A stretch of 64,000 nucleotides of DNA. It comes from an uncultured Bacteroidales bacterium. Its GTDB lineage: Bacteria > Bacteroidota > Bacteroidia > Bacteroidales > UBA932. The stretch's first letter is position 1. Every line of letters starts with the position of its first letter. Both the position numbers and the translations under genes were made by a program. Shown one piece after another: positions 9,054 to 18,195 of the stretch. The stretch lies in NCBI GenBank assembly GCA_947306365.1, contig CAMZGD010000008.1, positions 26,681 through 90,680 on the forward strand. Direction: 5' to 3'. Under the pieces are notes generated by a model. It was not told where the DNA came from. It searched no databases and saw nothing but the letters and a program-made list of their open reading frames with translations.

Positions 9054-10357
9054 GGTGTTACATTTTTATATTTTCCTGACACGGCCGATTCATAGACGCG
9101 ACGGACCTTCACGGCGGCGCTGTCCCATTTCAGGTTGTCGACCTCTTCCCGACCCTTCTCCGCGGCCAGACGGGGAAGCGCAGGATAGTTGAGGAGTCCG
9201 TACATCGCGTCGGCGAGCGCGTTGACATCCCAGAAATCGACCTTGATGGCATATTTGAGCACCTCGGCGACGCCCGACTGCTTCGAGATGATGGTCGGGA
9301 CGTCGGTCTTCATCGCCTCGAGCGGCGAAATGCCGAACGGCTCCGAGACGGAGGGCATCACATAGACGTCGGAAAGCGCGAACATCTTCTGCACGTCGTC
9401 GCCGCGCAGGAAGCCCGTGAAATAGAAGCGGTCGGCAATGCCGAGCTTCGCCACGTACCGGATGCAGCGGTTCATCATGTCACCGCTGCCCGCCATCACG
9501 AAGCGGGTGTCGGGACAGACCTTGAGCACCTTGGCGGCCGCCTCGATGAAATACTCCGGCCCCTTCTGGAAGGTGATGCGACCCAGGAACGTGATGACCT
9601 TGTCCCTCACGCCGCGGTCCACGGAGAGCTTCTCCCGGCCCGAAAAGTCGACGGCGTTGTGGACCGTCACGACCTTCGCCGGGTCGATGCCGTATTTGTT
9701 GATGACGATGTTGCGCGTCAGGTCGCTGACGGTGATGACCTTGTCGGCCTCGCGCATGCCGCGCTGCTCGATCTCGAACACGCGCGTGTCGATGTTGTCG
9801 GCGCTGCCGCGGTCGAAGGAGGTCGCATGGACGTGGATCACCAGCGGCTTGCCCGACACGCGCTTGGCGGCGATGCCGGCCAGATAGGTGAGCCAGTCGT
9901 GGGCGTGGATCACGTCGAACGACTGTTCCGCCGCGATCGCACCGGCCACCATCGCGTAGCGCGCCACTTCCTCCATCAGGTTCTTGCCGTATTTCCCGGA
10001 GAACTTGTACTTCTGCCGGAAATAGAACTTGAATTCCTCGCTCTGGTTGCGCTGCTCTTCCTCGACCAGTTCCGTAAAATCGGTCGGGTCGATGTAGGGA
10101 TGCAGGTTGGAACCCACGCGGAGGAACTGCACCTTGCCCAGATACTCGTCGATGTCGTGGAACGTGTCGTAAACCGCCACGTCGCTGGCATTGATGATGC
10201 GGACGGAGGACTGGTCCTCGTCGCCGCTCGCGGAAGGCATCACGAACAGCACTTCCACGCCCGCGTGGGCCAGGCCCTTGGTCATTCCGTAGCAGGCCGT
10301 TCCCAGACCGCCCGCGATATGGGGCGGAAACTCCCAGCCGAACATCAGGACTCTCAT
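9050..10357 (-). CDS. GT4 family glycosyltransferase of the glycogen cluster
   Basis: 435 aa GT-B enzyme. It starts with MRVLMFGWEFPPHIAGGLG, as starch/glycogen synthase-like GT4 proteins do, has HAHDWLTYLAG in the N-terminal domain and the E-x7-E motif SEPFGISPLEAM in the C-terminal domain. The donor and acceptor cannot be read from sequence; context between GH57 and the debranching enzyme suggests alpha-glucan synthesis or priming. Four-base overlaps with both neighbours point to coupled translation. Confidence 0.9.
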   Translation of the reverse strand: MRVLMFGWEFPPHIAGGLGTACYGMTKGLAHAGVEVLFVMPSASGDEDQSSVRIINASDVAVYDTFHDIDEYLGKVQFLRVGSNLHPYIDPTDFTELVEEEQRNQSEEFKFYFRQKYKFSGKYGKNLMEEVARYAMVAGAIAAEQSFDVIHAHDWLTYLAGIAAKRVSGKPLVIHVHATSFDRGSADNIDTRVFEIEQRGMREADKVITVSDLTRNIVINKYGIDPAKVVTVHNAVDFSGREKLSVDRGVRDKVITFLGRITFQKGPEYFIEAAAKVLKVCPDTRFVMAGSGDMMNRCIRYVAKLGIADRFYFTGFLRGDDVQKMFALSDVYVMPSVSEPFGISPLEAMKTDVPTIISKQSGVAEVLKYAIKVDFWDVNALADAMYGLLNYPALPRLAAEKGREEVDNLKWDSAAVKVRRVYESAVSGKYKNVTP

Positions 10358-12288
10358 AGCGATTCCTCCTTATATTGCTTGATCAGATATTTCACACGCA
10401 GGATTTCCGCGACGCTCATCGCCGAATTGATGGCGCCGTGCGGGATGTATGGCGGATCCCCGTCGTAGATTTCGGCCACGGCGGCGATGCCGTGGACGTT
10501 CAGGTCTTCCTGGAAACCGTCGACCAGCTCCCGCGCCTTCCGGGCGAACGAGGGGCCGAACAGCTTGAAGCTGGCCGCGACGTAGGCGCCGAGCAGCCAG
10601 GGACGGGTACAGCCGTTGTGCGTAGCGGTGTCTCGCTCGATCTGGTTGCCGTCGTACCGCGAACGGTAGAGCGGATTCTTCGGCGAAAGGGTGCGGATGC
10701 CCCGCGTGGTCACGAGCTCGCGCTCCACGGCGTGCAGGATATCCGCCTGGACTTCCTCCGAAACGGGGCTGTATTCCAGCGAGCACGCATACAGCTGGTT
10801 GGGCCGCGTAAAGACGTTCTGGCCCTGGTCGTCCACGTAATCCGCCAGATGGTGGCGCGCCTCCACCCAGAACAGGTCGAGGAAGCAGGCCTCGACCGCG
10901 GCCTTGACCTCCGCACAGCGCGCCGAGAGCCGTCCGGGCTTGCCGAAACGCCGCTCCCGGTCGAGGACATAGCAGACCGCATTGTACCAGAAGCAGTTGG
11001 TCTCCACCTGATAGCCGCGACGCTCCGTCACCGGGCGTCCGTCGACATAGGCGTTCATCCAGCTCAGGGCGACACCGGGTTTTTCCGCCCAAAGGAGACC
11101 GTTCGCATGGAGTTTCACCTCGGGCCGGCCGTCGAGATAGCTGGCGACGACCCGCTTGAGGAACGGCCCGTATTTCTTCCAGGCGCCCGCCGCATCGCCG
11201 GTGAACCGTTCCAGCTGCTGGACGGCCTCGACCAGGCGGAGGGGCGACTCGACCTGGTCGCTTCCCCGGAGGAACGCGTCTTTGTTCTCGGTGATCAGGT
11301 CGGAAAGGATCTTCTCGAAGAGCGCCACGTTGCCCGTATTGCAGAGCGTCAGACCGGGCAGGGAGAGACAGGTCTCGCGCATGCCGCCGATCTCGTGCCA
11401 GGAGAAGCCCGTGCAGATCCGCGCGAACTTGCCCTTATAGGCAAACAGCTGCTCGGCGGCCGCCTTGAGGCAGTCGTCGTAATTGTCGCGCGGCATCCGG
11501 CGCTTCATCTCCCGCGTAAACTGCGCTTTCAGGTTGCGGGGCGAAACCGCGGCGGTGGAGGCGGAGAACACGATGCTCTCCCCTTTCTCCATCGGCATCT
11601 CGAAGAAGCCCGGCACCAGCAGGTCTTCCCGGCAGTCGAACCCGCGCCGGTATTCTTCCTTGTACACGACATTGCGGTACCAGTCGGGCGCGTGGACATA
11701 TTCGCAAGGCTTGGAGCACTGCAGGTGCAGCGTGGGGAAATCGCGGTAGAGGCAGAACGACACGCCGCCGTCGACGGGACGGTAGTGGGTGTCTGCATCG
11801 GCGTTGGCCACGGTCAGCGCGTGGATGCTGCGGAACGCCAGGTACGGCTTCAGCCGCAGCACCGTATGGGAATGGGCATCCAGCAGGGTGTAACGGATGA
11901 GCAGCTGGTCGCTGCCGACGACGAAGAGGATCTCCTTCCGGAAGAGCATGCCGCCCACCCGGTACGTGATCACCGGATACGGATCCATCTCGAAGTCCAC
12001 GATATACTTGTGTCCCCGCGGCTCGTAGATGTCCCCATAACAGTGGATGCCAAGGTTGAAGGGCATTCCGTGCTGCAGGAGGGTTTCGTCAAGCGCCGAG
12101 AGAAGCATGTAACGGTGACCGCCGAACTGTTCGATCGGAACCGCGAAGAGACCGTGATACTTGCGGGTGTTGCACCCCACGATGGTGGTGTTGCAGTAAC
12201 CGCCCGTCCGGTTGGTCGCGAGCAACTCCCGCTTGAGGGCGTATTCGAGGTTCACGAGCTCCGCCTTGTTGAATTGCAGATAAGCCAT
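10354..12288 (-). CDS. Amylo-alpha-1,6-glucosidase / glycogen debranching enzyme (GH133-type)
   Basis: 644 aa, with a beta-sandwich N-terminal domain beginning TNRTGGYCNTTIVGCNTRKYHGL, typical of bacterial and archaeal GDE, and an (alpha/alpha)6-barrel C-terminal GDE_C domain (LLWAEKPGVALSWMNAYVDG; TATHNGCTRPWLLGAYV). It removes alpha-1,6 branch stubs during glycogen breakdown, complementing the phosphorylase half of the fusion protein. First gene downstream of a promoter at 12312-12319; overlaps the GT4 start by 4 bases. Confidence 0.93.
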   Translation of the reverse strand: MAYLQFNKAELVNLEYALKRELLATNRTGGYCNTTIVGCNTRKYHGLFAVPIEQFGGHRYMLLSALDETLLQHGMPFNLGIHCYGDIYEPRGHKYIVDFEMDPYPVITYRVGGMLFRKEILFVVGSDQLLIRYTLLDAHSHTVLRLKPYLAFRSIHALTVANADADTHYRPVDGGVSFCLYRDFPTLHLQCSKPCEYVHAPDWYRNVVYKEEYRRGFDCREDLLVPGFFEMPMEKGESIVFSASTAAVSPRNLKAQFTREMKRRMPRDNYDDCLKAAAEQLFAYKGKFARICTGFSWHEIGGMRETCLSLPGLTLCNTGNVALFEKILSDLITENKDAFLRGSDQVESPLRLVEAVQQLERFTGDAAGAWKKYGPFLKRVVASYLDGRPEVKLHANGLLWAEKPGVALSWMNAYVDGRPVTERRGYQVETNCFWYNAVCYVLDRERRFGKPGRLSARCAEVKAAVEACFLDLFWVEARHHLADYVDDQGQNVFTRPNQLYACSLEYSPVSEEVQADILHAVERELVTTRGIRTLSPKNPLYRSRYDGNQIERDTATHNGCTRPWLLGAYVAASFKLFGPSFARKARELVDGFQEDLNVHGIAAVAEIYDGDPPYIPHGAINSAMSVAEILRVKYLIKQYKEESL

Positions 12289-12311
12289 TTTCTTCGATAA
12301 GTATTAACTTG

Positions 12312-12319
12312 CAAAGATA
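12312..12319 (-). promoter_or_regulatory. -7 element upstream of the debranching enzyme operon
   Basis: Minus-strand TATCTTTG fits TAnnTTTG and lies 24 bases before the ATG in the only AT-rich gap of the glycogen block, between glgB and the debranching gene. No clear -33 TTTG is seen. It could drive debranching enzyme, GT4, GH57, fusion and ribF independently of xseA-xseB-glgB. Confidence 0.5.
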
Positions 12320-12341
12320 CTGAAAAATATCATTGATATAT

Positions 12342-14315
12342 TTATTTCTTGCACAATACCTGTACGGTACGGCTGGGGAGATAGAGATACAGCGTTTCCG
12401 CGCCGTCTTCGGTCACGGTGAAGTGGTCGACGGCTGCGTCGTTCCGGCCGAAACCGCCGAATTCCGCCGCGTCGCTGTCGAGCAGTACGGCGTACCGGCC
12501 GCCTTCCACGGCGAAGCCGTAGTGGTCGAACGACTGTTCGGGATTGAAATTGAACACGAACACCAGGCCGGCCCGCTCGAGGATCAGGATCTTCTTTTCC
12601 TCGTCGCAGCGCAGGCAGGCAGGCGGGACGGCCAGCAGCCCGTATTCCCGCGCCAGGGCGAGCATCGCCTGCTCAAAGCGCCACAGCCCGCGGTAGCGCA
12701 AGTCCGGGTTGTCCACCAGCGACCACTGCCGCCGGGCATAGAAGAACGACCAGTCGTTGCCTTCTCGCGGGAAGTCAATCCATTCCGGATGCCCGAACTC
12801 GTTGCCCATGAAGGTCAGGTAACCGTCGCCCGCCGTGGCGAGCGTCACCAGCCGGATCAGCTTGTGGAGCGCGATGCCCCTGTCCACCACCAGGTTCTGC
12901 GAACTGCGGTTCATCGCCGTATACATCTCCTTGTCGATGAGCCGGAAAATGATGGTCTTGTCGCCCACCAGCGCCTGGTCGTGACATTCGGCATAGCTGA
13001 TGGTCCGTTCATCGGCCCGTTTCCCGGAGAGTTCCCACCAGATCTCGCCCATGCTCCAGTGCCAGTCGTCCCGTTCCTTGATCCACTTGATCCAATGGTC
13101 GGCCACGCCCATGCTCATCCGGTAGTCGAAGCCGACGCCGCCGTCGCGCAGCGGCGCGGCGAGGCCGGGCATTCCCGACATGTCCTCGGCGATCGTGAAG
13201 GCGTTGCGGTTCATCTCCTTGACCAGGATGTTGGCCAGGCCGAGATACGTGATGGCGTCTTCGTCCTGTCCCCCGTCGAAGTAGCAGGGATAGCCGCTGA
13301 AATCGCGCTCCAGCCCGTGGTCGTAGTAGAGCATGCTGGTCACGCCGTCGAAACGGAAGCCGTCCAGGCAGTATTCTTCCATCCAGTACTTCAGGTTCGA
13401 GAGCAGGAAATGCAGGGTCTGGCCCTTCCCGTAGTCGAAGCAGCGCGAGCCCCAGGCCGGATGCTGTCCGCGCGGTCCGGCGTGGAAATAGGTGGTCTCG
13501 GTGCCATCGAGCCGGCTGAGGCCTTCCACCTCGTTGCTCACGGCATGGCTGTGGACCACATCCATGATAACGGCGATGCCGGCCCTGTGCGCGGCATCGA
13601 CCAGCGCCTTGAATTCTTCCGGAGTACCGAAGCGGCTGCTCAGCGCGAAGAAATTCGACACCTGGTAGCCGAAGCTCCCATAGTAGGGATGCTCCTGCAG
13701 CGCCATGATCTGCAGTGTGTTGTAGCCGGTCTCGATGACCCGGGGCAGCACCTGCTCGCGGAACTCGTCGAACGAGGCGACCTTCGGTTCTTCGGAGCTC
13801 ATCCCGATATGGACCTCGTAGATGAGCGGGTTGTCGATCTTCGGACCGCGCTTCTTTCGCCAGCGGTAGGGCTTCTCCGGCTGCCACACCTGGGCGCAGA
13901 ACACCTTTGTCTCGGGGTCCTGCACGCAGCGGGTGGCATAGGCGGGGATGCGCTCTCCGCCGCCGCCCGGCCATTCTACATACCATTTGTAGAGGTCGCC
14001 GTGCGCGATTTTCGCAGCCGGAACGCGCAGTTCCCAATTGCCTTCGCCCATCGGCTGCAACGCCCATTCCTCGCTGCGGCGCCAGCCGTTGAAGTCGCCG
14101 GTCAGGAAAACTTTCGTGGCACCCGGCGCCCACTCGCGGAACACCCAGTCGCCTTCTTCCTGATGAAGGCAATAATACAAGGCGCCGTTGACGGCGTCCT
14201 TCAGCGGCTTCCCATAGCCGGCGATCTGCTGCTTCCGCAGCAGGATCTGCTGGTTGCGACGCTCGACGACCTTTCCGTACGGCTCGAGCCACGGGTCTTT
14301 CTTCCAGATTTTCAT
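12342..14315 (-). CDS. glgB: 1,4-alpha-glucan branching enzyme GlgB (eukaryote-like GH13)
   Basis: 657 aa. A CBM48-like N-terminus (GDWVFREWAPGATKVFLTGDFNGW) precedes the GH13 barrel: DVVHSHAVSNEVEG (region I), GFRFDGVTSMLYYDHG (catalytic Asp), FTIAEDMSGMPGL (catalytic Glu) and AECHDQALVGDKT (His-Asp). The layout resembles eukaryotic branching enzymes more than E. coli GlgB. The frame is open further upstream, but the start at 14315 is chosen because MKIWKKDPWLEPY is family-like and gives an ATGA overlap with the xseB stop. Confidence 0.96.
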   Translation of the reverse strand: MKIWKKDPWLEPYGKVVERRNQQILLRKQQIAGYGKPLKDAVNGALYYCLHQEEGDWVFREWAPGATKVFLTGDFNGWRRSEEWALQPMGEGNWELRVPAAKIAHGDLYKWYVEWPGGGGERIPAYATRCVQDPETKVFCAQVWQPEKPYRWRKKRGPKIDNPLIYEVHIGMSSEEPKVASFDEFREQVLPRVIETGYNTLQIMALQEHPYYGSFGYQVSNFFALSSRFGTPEEFKALVDAAHRAGIAVIMDVVHSHAVSNEVEGLSRLDGTETTYFHAGPRGQHPAWGSRCFDYGKGQTLHFLLSNLKYWMEEYCLDGFRFDGVTSMLYYDHGLERDFSGYPCYFDGGQDEDAITYLGLANILVKEMNRNAFTIAEDMSGMPGLAAPLRDGGVGFDYRMSMGVADHWIKWIKERDDWHWSMGEIWWELSGKRADERTISYAECHDQALVGDKTIIFRLIDKEMYTAMNRSSQNLVVDRGIALHKLIRLVTLATAGDGYLTFMGNEFGHPEWIDFPREGNDWSFFYARRQWSLVDNPDLRYRGLWRFEQAMLALAREYGLLAVPPACLRCDEEKKILILERAGLVFVFNFNPEQSFDHYGFAVEGGRYAVLLDSDAAEFGGFGRNDAAVDHFTVTEDGAETLYLYLPSRTVQVLCKK

Positions 14316-14509
14316 TCCGTGTCCTCCTTCATCAGCTTTTCGATTTCCTCCTGGCTGCCGCGGATGTAGTCGCGGCACCAGGCAATCAGGTCCATCGCCT
14401 TCCTGACATCAGCCCCGATGGCCGAAAGGTCCCGCTCGGGATCCTCTATCCCGGCGACCAGCGCCTCCAGCTCAGCGAAGACTTCTTCGTATTTTCTGTT
14501 TTCTTCCAT
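14312..14509 (-). CDS. xseB: Exodeoxyribonuclease VII small subunit XseB
   Basis: 65 aa. Small helical subunit of the single-strand exonuclease VII. The pattern YEEVFAELEALVAGIED followed by a second helix ending in EEIEKLMKED fits XseB. The start at 14509 (MEENRKYEE) follows the xseA stop by a single base; the longer open frame upstream is inside xseA. Its TGA overlaps the glgB ATG, tying DNA repair genes and glycogen branching into one transcript. Confidence 0.85.
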   Translation of the reverse strand: MEENRKYEEVFAELEALVAGIEDPERDLSAIGADVRKAMDLIAWCRDYIRGSQEEIEKLMKEDTE

Positions 14510-14510
14510 A

Positions 14511-15701
14511 TTATTCTTCTTTGACGATCTTCTCGACTTCCGCCTCGACGCGGCCGTCACGGAACAGGAGTGACAGGCGGTCGCCGGGACGGAAAGCGGC
14601 GGCGCAGTCAGCGCGGCGGCCGTCCTTGAGGGCGATCAGGAAGCCGCGTTCGAGCGCACGACGCGGATCGGCTGCGTCGAGGCGCCGCTCCAGCAGGTCG
14701 AGCGCGTGCAGCGCGGCGGAATGCCGGTCGGCGACCGCATAGGAAAGCCGCTGCACGAGGGCGTCGAGCGTTCCCGCCTGCCGCAGTGCCTTGGAACGGA
14801 CGGCGAGATGCAGCCGCTGCAGCAGCAGCTCCACCTGCCAGTCTTCGCCCGTGAACCGGTCGATCAGCCAGTCGGCCAGGGCCGTCGGCGTCTTGACGTG
14901 CGTGTGCGCCACCCGGTCGATGATGTGGTAGTCGTGGTCGTGCCCGATGGCCGTCAGCACCGGCAGCGGGAACTGCGCCACGTTGACGGCCAGGTCGTAG
15001 TCGTCGAAACACACCAGGTCCATCGCACCGCCCCCGCCCCGCAGGATCAGCACGGCGTCGAAGCCGTCGGCTTCCGCCGCGATGGCATCGAGCGCGGAAA
15101 TGATGCTTTCCGGCGCCGCATCGCCCTGCATCACGGCCGGAAAGAGCCGCATCCGGAAACGGAATCCATATTCATTTTCTTCTATATGACGCCGGAAATC
15201 GCGCCAGCCCGCCGCCGTTTCGCTTGACACCACGGCCAGCCGCCGCGGCAGCGCCGGAAGGGGCAGCGATGCATTCATTTCGAACATCCCCTCAGCTTCG
15301 AGCCGGGCGATCGTCCGCTGGCGGGCCAGTTCCAGCTCGCCCACCGTGAACGAAGGATCGATGTCATAGACCACCAGCGACAGGCCGTACAGCGCCGAAT
15401 AGGACACCTGCACCCGGACCAGCACCGCCATCCCGGGCGCCAGGGCCCGGCCGGTCTGCGCCTCGAACCAGGGACGTACCATCCGCCAGGTGGAAGCCCA
15501 GACGACGGCCTGCGCCCGGGCCAGCAGCTGGCTCGACTGCGGATCCTTTTCCACGAGCGTCAGGTAGCAGTGACCGGAAGGATTCTGCTTGAGTTCGCTG
15601 ATTTCCGCCTGCAGCCAAAGCGTCTCCGAAAACGCGTTTTCCAGCGCGCCTTTCACCCGTTCCTGCAATTCCACGAGACCGATCCGGGGCTTCTCTTCCA
15701 T
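14511..15701 (-). CDS. xseA: Exodeoxyribonuclease VII large subunit XseA
   Basis: 396 aa. N-terminal OB fold (LWLQAEISELKQNPSGHCYLTL) and the catalytic domain with RLAVVSSETAAGWRDF, LILRGGGGAMDLVCFDD and TAIGHDHDYHIIDRVA, all XseA hallmarks. It degrades single-stranded DNA with XseB. The ATG at 15701 (MEEKPRIGL) is preferred over an upstream TTG/ATG set because the -7 promoter element lies only 6-13 bases further upstream, so longer forms would not be transcribed. Confidence 0.95.
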   Translation of the reverse strand: MEEKPRIGLVELQERVKGALENAFSETLWLQAEISELKQNPSGHCYLTLVEKDPQSSQLLARAQAVVWASTWRMVRPWFEAQTGRALAPGMAVLVRVQVSYSALYGLSLVVYDIDPSFTVGELELARQRTIARLEAEGMFEMNASLPLPALPRRLAVVSSETAAGWRDFRRHIEENEYGFRFRMRLFPAVMQGDAAPESIISALDAIAAEADGFDAVLILRGGGGAMDLVCFDDYDLAVNVAQFPLPVLTAIGHDHDYHIIDRVAHTHVKTPTALADWLIDRFTGEDWQVELLLQRLHLAVRSKALRQAGTLDALVQRLSYAVADRHSAALHALDLLERRLDAADPRRALERGFLIALKDGRRADCAAAFRPGDRLSLLFRDGRVEAEVEKIVKEE

Positions 15702-15706
15702 ATTCA

Positions 15707-15745
15707 CAAATATACGAAAAGTTATCGATATTTTTCTTACTTTTG
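15707..15745. promoter_or_regulatory. Divergent promoters for xseA (minus) and ysxC (plus)
   Basis: Two Bacteroidota -7 elements face away from each other in an AT-rich gap: TATATTTG on the minus strand (15707-15714) and TACTTTTG on the plus strand (15738-15745). The first lies 6 bases from the xseA start, giving an almost leaderless message; the second lies 21 bases before the ysxC ATG. Neither has a good -33 TTTG. Confidence 0.5.
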
Positions 15746-15766
15746 TTCTGCCAATCATCCGCCACC

Positions 15767-16363
15767 ATGATCATCAAGCAGGCCCTCTTTGCCGGAAGCA
15801 GCCAGCGCACCGACCAGAAGCCGAAACCCGCCCGCCCGGAATTCGCCTTCATCGGCCGGAGCAACGTCGGAAAGTCGTCGCTCATCAACCGGCTCTGCGA
15901 GAAAAAAGGCCTGGCCCACACTTCCTCGACGCCCGGAAAGACCCAGCTCGTGAACCATTTCCTGATCAACGACGCCTGGTATCTGGTGGACCTGCCGGGA
16001 TACGGTTACGCCCGGATGGGCAAGAAGGGCCGCGAGAAACTGCAGGACATCATTGGCGACTACATCCTGCACAGCGAAGAGCTGGTGCTGCTCTTCGTGC
16101 TGATCGACGCGCGGCACGACCTGCAGCGGATCGACCGCGACTTCATCACGGAACTCGCCGAAGAGGGCATCCCCTTCGCCCTGATCTACACCAAATGCGA
16201 CAAGCTGGGCGTCAACGCGCTCAAGGCCCAGGTCGCGCGCAACGAGGAAGTCCTGCGCGAAACCTGGGAAGTACTGCCGCCCGCCTTCTGCAGCTCGGCC
16301 GAGACCGGCCAGGGCCGCGAAGAAATCCTGGACTATGTGGAATCCATCCTCAACAACCTATAA
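15767..16363 (+). CDS. ysxC: Ribosome biogenesis GTP-binding protein YsxC/EngB
   Basis: 198 aa, the usual YsxC/YihA size. P-loop GRSNVGKSSLINRL (G1), TPGKT (G2), DLPGYGYA (G3), YTKCDK (G4, in place of the more common TKxD) and CSSAET (G5). An essential GTPase for 50S subunit assembly. The start at 15767 is chosen over an in-frame ATG at 15743, which lies inside the -7 promoter element. First gene of a plus-strand run into prs and nadE. Confidence 0.96.
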   Translation: MIIKQALFAGSSQRTDQKPKPARPEFAFIGRSNVGKSSLINRLCEKKGLAHTSSTPGKTQLVNHFLINDAWYLVDLPGYGYARMGKKGREKLQDIIGDYILHSEELVLLFVLIDARHDLQRIDRDFITELAEEGIPFALIYTKCDKLGVNALKAQVARNEEVLRETWEVLPPAFCSSAETGQGREEILDYVESILNNL

Positions 16364-16391
16364 AAACCTATAAAAACTTCTCGATAGACTT

Positions 16392-17342
16392 ATGGAAGAA
16401 TACGATCACAAACTGAAGATCTTCGCCTGCAGCGAATCACGCTCCTTCGCGGAGAAGATTGCAGAAAAACTGAACACCCGTCTCGGCGATTCCGAGCTGA
16501 CCGTCTTCAGCGACGGAGAGTTCCAGCCGCAGTTCACGGAAAGCGTCCGCGGCGCCACGGTATTCATCGTCCAAAGCACCAATCCGCCGGCAGACACGCT
16601 GTTCGAACTTCTGCTGATGATCGACGCCGCCCGGCGCGCTTCGGCCTACAAGGTGATTGCCGTGATCCCTTACTTCGGATGGGCCCGCCAGGACCGCAAA
16701 GACCGTCCCCGCGTCTCCATTGCCTCGAAACTTGTGGCCAACATGCTCACTGCGGCAGGTTGCGACCGCGTGATGACCTGCGAACTCCACGCCGCCCAGA
16801 TCCAGGGCTTCTTCGACATCCCCGTCGACCACCTCTGGGCCAGCTCGATCTTCATTCCGTACATCCAGGCCATGAATCTGGACAACCTGTCGATCGCTTC
16901 CCCCGACATGGGCGGCGCCAAAAAGGCCAACGTCTACGCCAAACACCTGAACGCCCCGCTGATCATCTGCCACAAAGACCGTTCGAAAGCCAACGTCATC
17001 GGCAGCATGACCGCCATCGGAGAGATCGAAGGCCGCAACGTCGTGATCGTCGACGACATGGTCGACACCGCCGGCACCATCACCAAGTGCGCCGAAGTGC
17101 TGATGGAGCGCGGAGCGCTCAGCGTCCGTGCTGTCTGCACCCACCCGATCCTCTCCGGACCGGCCTACGACCGCATCAACGCCTCCCCCATCCAGGAGTT
17201 CCTCGTGGCCGACACGATTCCCCTGAAACCGGACAAGGACAATTCGAAGTTCACCGTGCTCTCGATGACCGGCATGTTCGCCGACGTCATCGACCGCATC
17301 TACCATAACGAACCGGTCAGCGACCTGTTCATTCGCTGCTAG
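16392..17342 (+). CDS. prs: Ribose-phosphate pyrophosphokinase (PRPP synthetase)
   Basis: 316 aa class I PRPP synthetase: makes PRPP from ribose-5-phosphate and ATP for nucleotide, His, Trp and NAD synthesis. Visible family blocks are FSDGEFQPQFTESVRG, YFGWARQDRKDRPR, the catalytic DHLWAS region and the PRPP-binding loop VIVDDMVDTAGTI. A short tandem repeat CTATAAAAA sits in the 28-base gap after ysxC. The nadE ATG follows 2 bases after its stop. Confidence 0.97.
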   Translation: MEEYDHKLKIFACSESRSFAEKIAEKLNTRLGDSELTVFSDGEFQPQFTESVRGATVFIVQSTNPPADTLFELLLMIDAARRASAYKVIAVIPYFGWARQDRKDRPRVSIASKLVANMLTAAGCDRVMTCELHAAQIQGFFDIPVDHLWASSIFIPYIQAMNLDNLSIASPDMGGAKKANVYAKHLNAPLIICHKDRSKANVIGSMTAIGEIEGRNVVIVDDMVDTAGTITKCAEVLMERGALSVRAVCTHPILSGPAYDRINASPIQEFLVADTIPLKPDKDNSKFTVLSMTGMFADVIDRIYHNEPVSDLFIRC

Positions 17343-17344
17343 CC

Positions 17345-18190
17345 ATGATCCTGGAACCCGGCCTCGCGATCGCCGACGTACACGGCCTGCTCGTCGGCAA
17401 GATCAAGGACTACTTCGCCTCCGCGGGCAAGCAGCGGGCCGTGCTGGGCCTGTCCGGCGGCATCGATTCCGCCCTCGTGGCCGCCCTGGCCGCCGATGCC
17501 CTCGGGCCGGAAAACGTCCACGGCATCCTGATGCCCTCGGAGTTTTCTTCCCTGGGTTCGGTGACCGACTCGATCGAACTGGCCAACAACCTGGGCGTGG
17601 GCTACGACATCGTCCCCATCGAGAAGATCTACAAGCGGTCGATGATCGAGATGATCCGGTGGTTCGAACTGGGCAAGTGGTCCGTGGCGCAGGAGAACAT
17701 CCAGGCCCGCATCCGCGGCATGATCCTGATGACCTGGTCGAACCGCTTCGACGCCCTGCTGCTCAACACGTCGAACAAGAGCGAGCTGTTCACCGGCTAC
17801 GGGACCCTCTACGGCGACCTCTGCGGCGCCATCATGGTGATCGCCGACCTCTACAAGCTGCAGGTCTATGAGCTCGCGCGCTACGAGAACACCCTGCACG
17901 GAAAGGAAGTGATTCCGGAATCGATCCTGGTCAAGGCGCCGTCCGCCGAACTGCGGCCGAACCAGAAGGACAGCGATTCCCTGCCCGAGTACGAGCAGCT
18001 CGACCCGGTGCTCCACGCCCTGTGCGAGGAGGAGCTGCCGCCCGAGGAAGTGGTGGCCCGCGGCACCGACGCGGAACTGGTCGAACGGATCGTCCGGCTC
18101 AAGAAGGGCGCCGCCTTCAAAGTGATGCAGATTCCGCCCGTCCTGACCGTCGGCAGCCATCCGATCGTACCCGCATTCAAACAGCTCTGA
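17345..18190 (+). CDS. nadE: NAD+ synthase NadE, synthetase domain only
   Basis: 281 aa. ATP-pyrophosphatase P-loop LGLSGGIDSALVAALAAD; then NIQARIRGMILM, NTSNKSELFTGYGTLYGD and a C-terminal PSAELRPNQKDSDSLPEYEQLD, all typical of NadE. It amidates nicotinic acid adenine dinucleotide to NAD+. There is no N-terminal nitrilase glutaminase domain, so it presumably uses ammonia or a partner. Adjacent to prs, which supplies PRPP to the same pathway. Confidence 0.94.
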   Translation: MILEPGLAIADVHGLLVGKIKDYFASAGKQRAVLGLSGGIDSALVAALAADALGPENVHGILMPSEFSSLGSVTDSIELANNLGVGYDIVPIEKIYKRSMIEMIRWFELGKWSVAQENIQARIRGMILMTWSNRFDALLLNTSNKSELFTGYGTLYGDLCGAIMVIADLYKLQVYELARYENTLHGKEVIPESILVKAPSAELRPNQKDSDSLPEYEQLDPVLHALCEEELPPEEVVARGTDAELVERIVRLKKGAAFKVMQIPPVLTVGSHPIVPAFKQL

Positions 18191-18195
18191 TCCCT

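Noticed and set aside
15743..15766. Earlier ATG for ysxC
   Set aside because: It lies inside the -7 promoter element TACTTTTG; the ATG at 15767 starts at the conserved MIIKQALFAGS.
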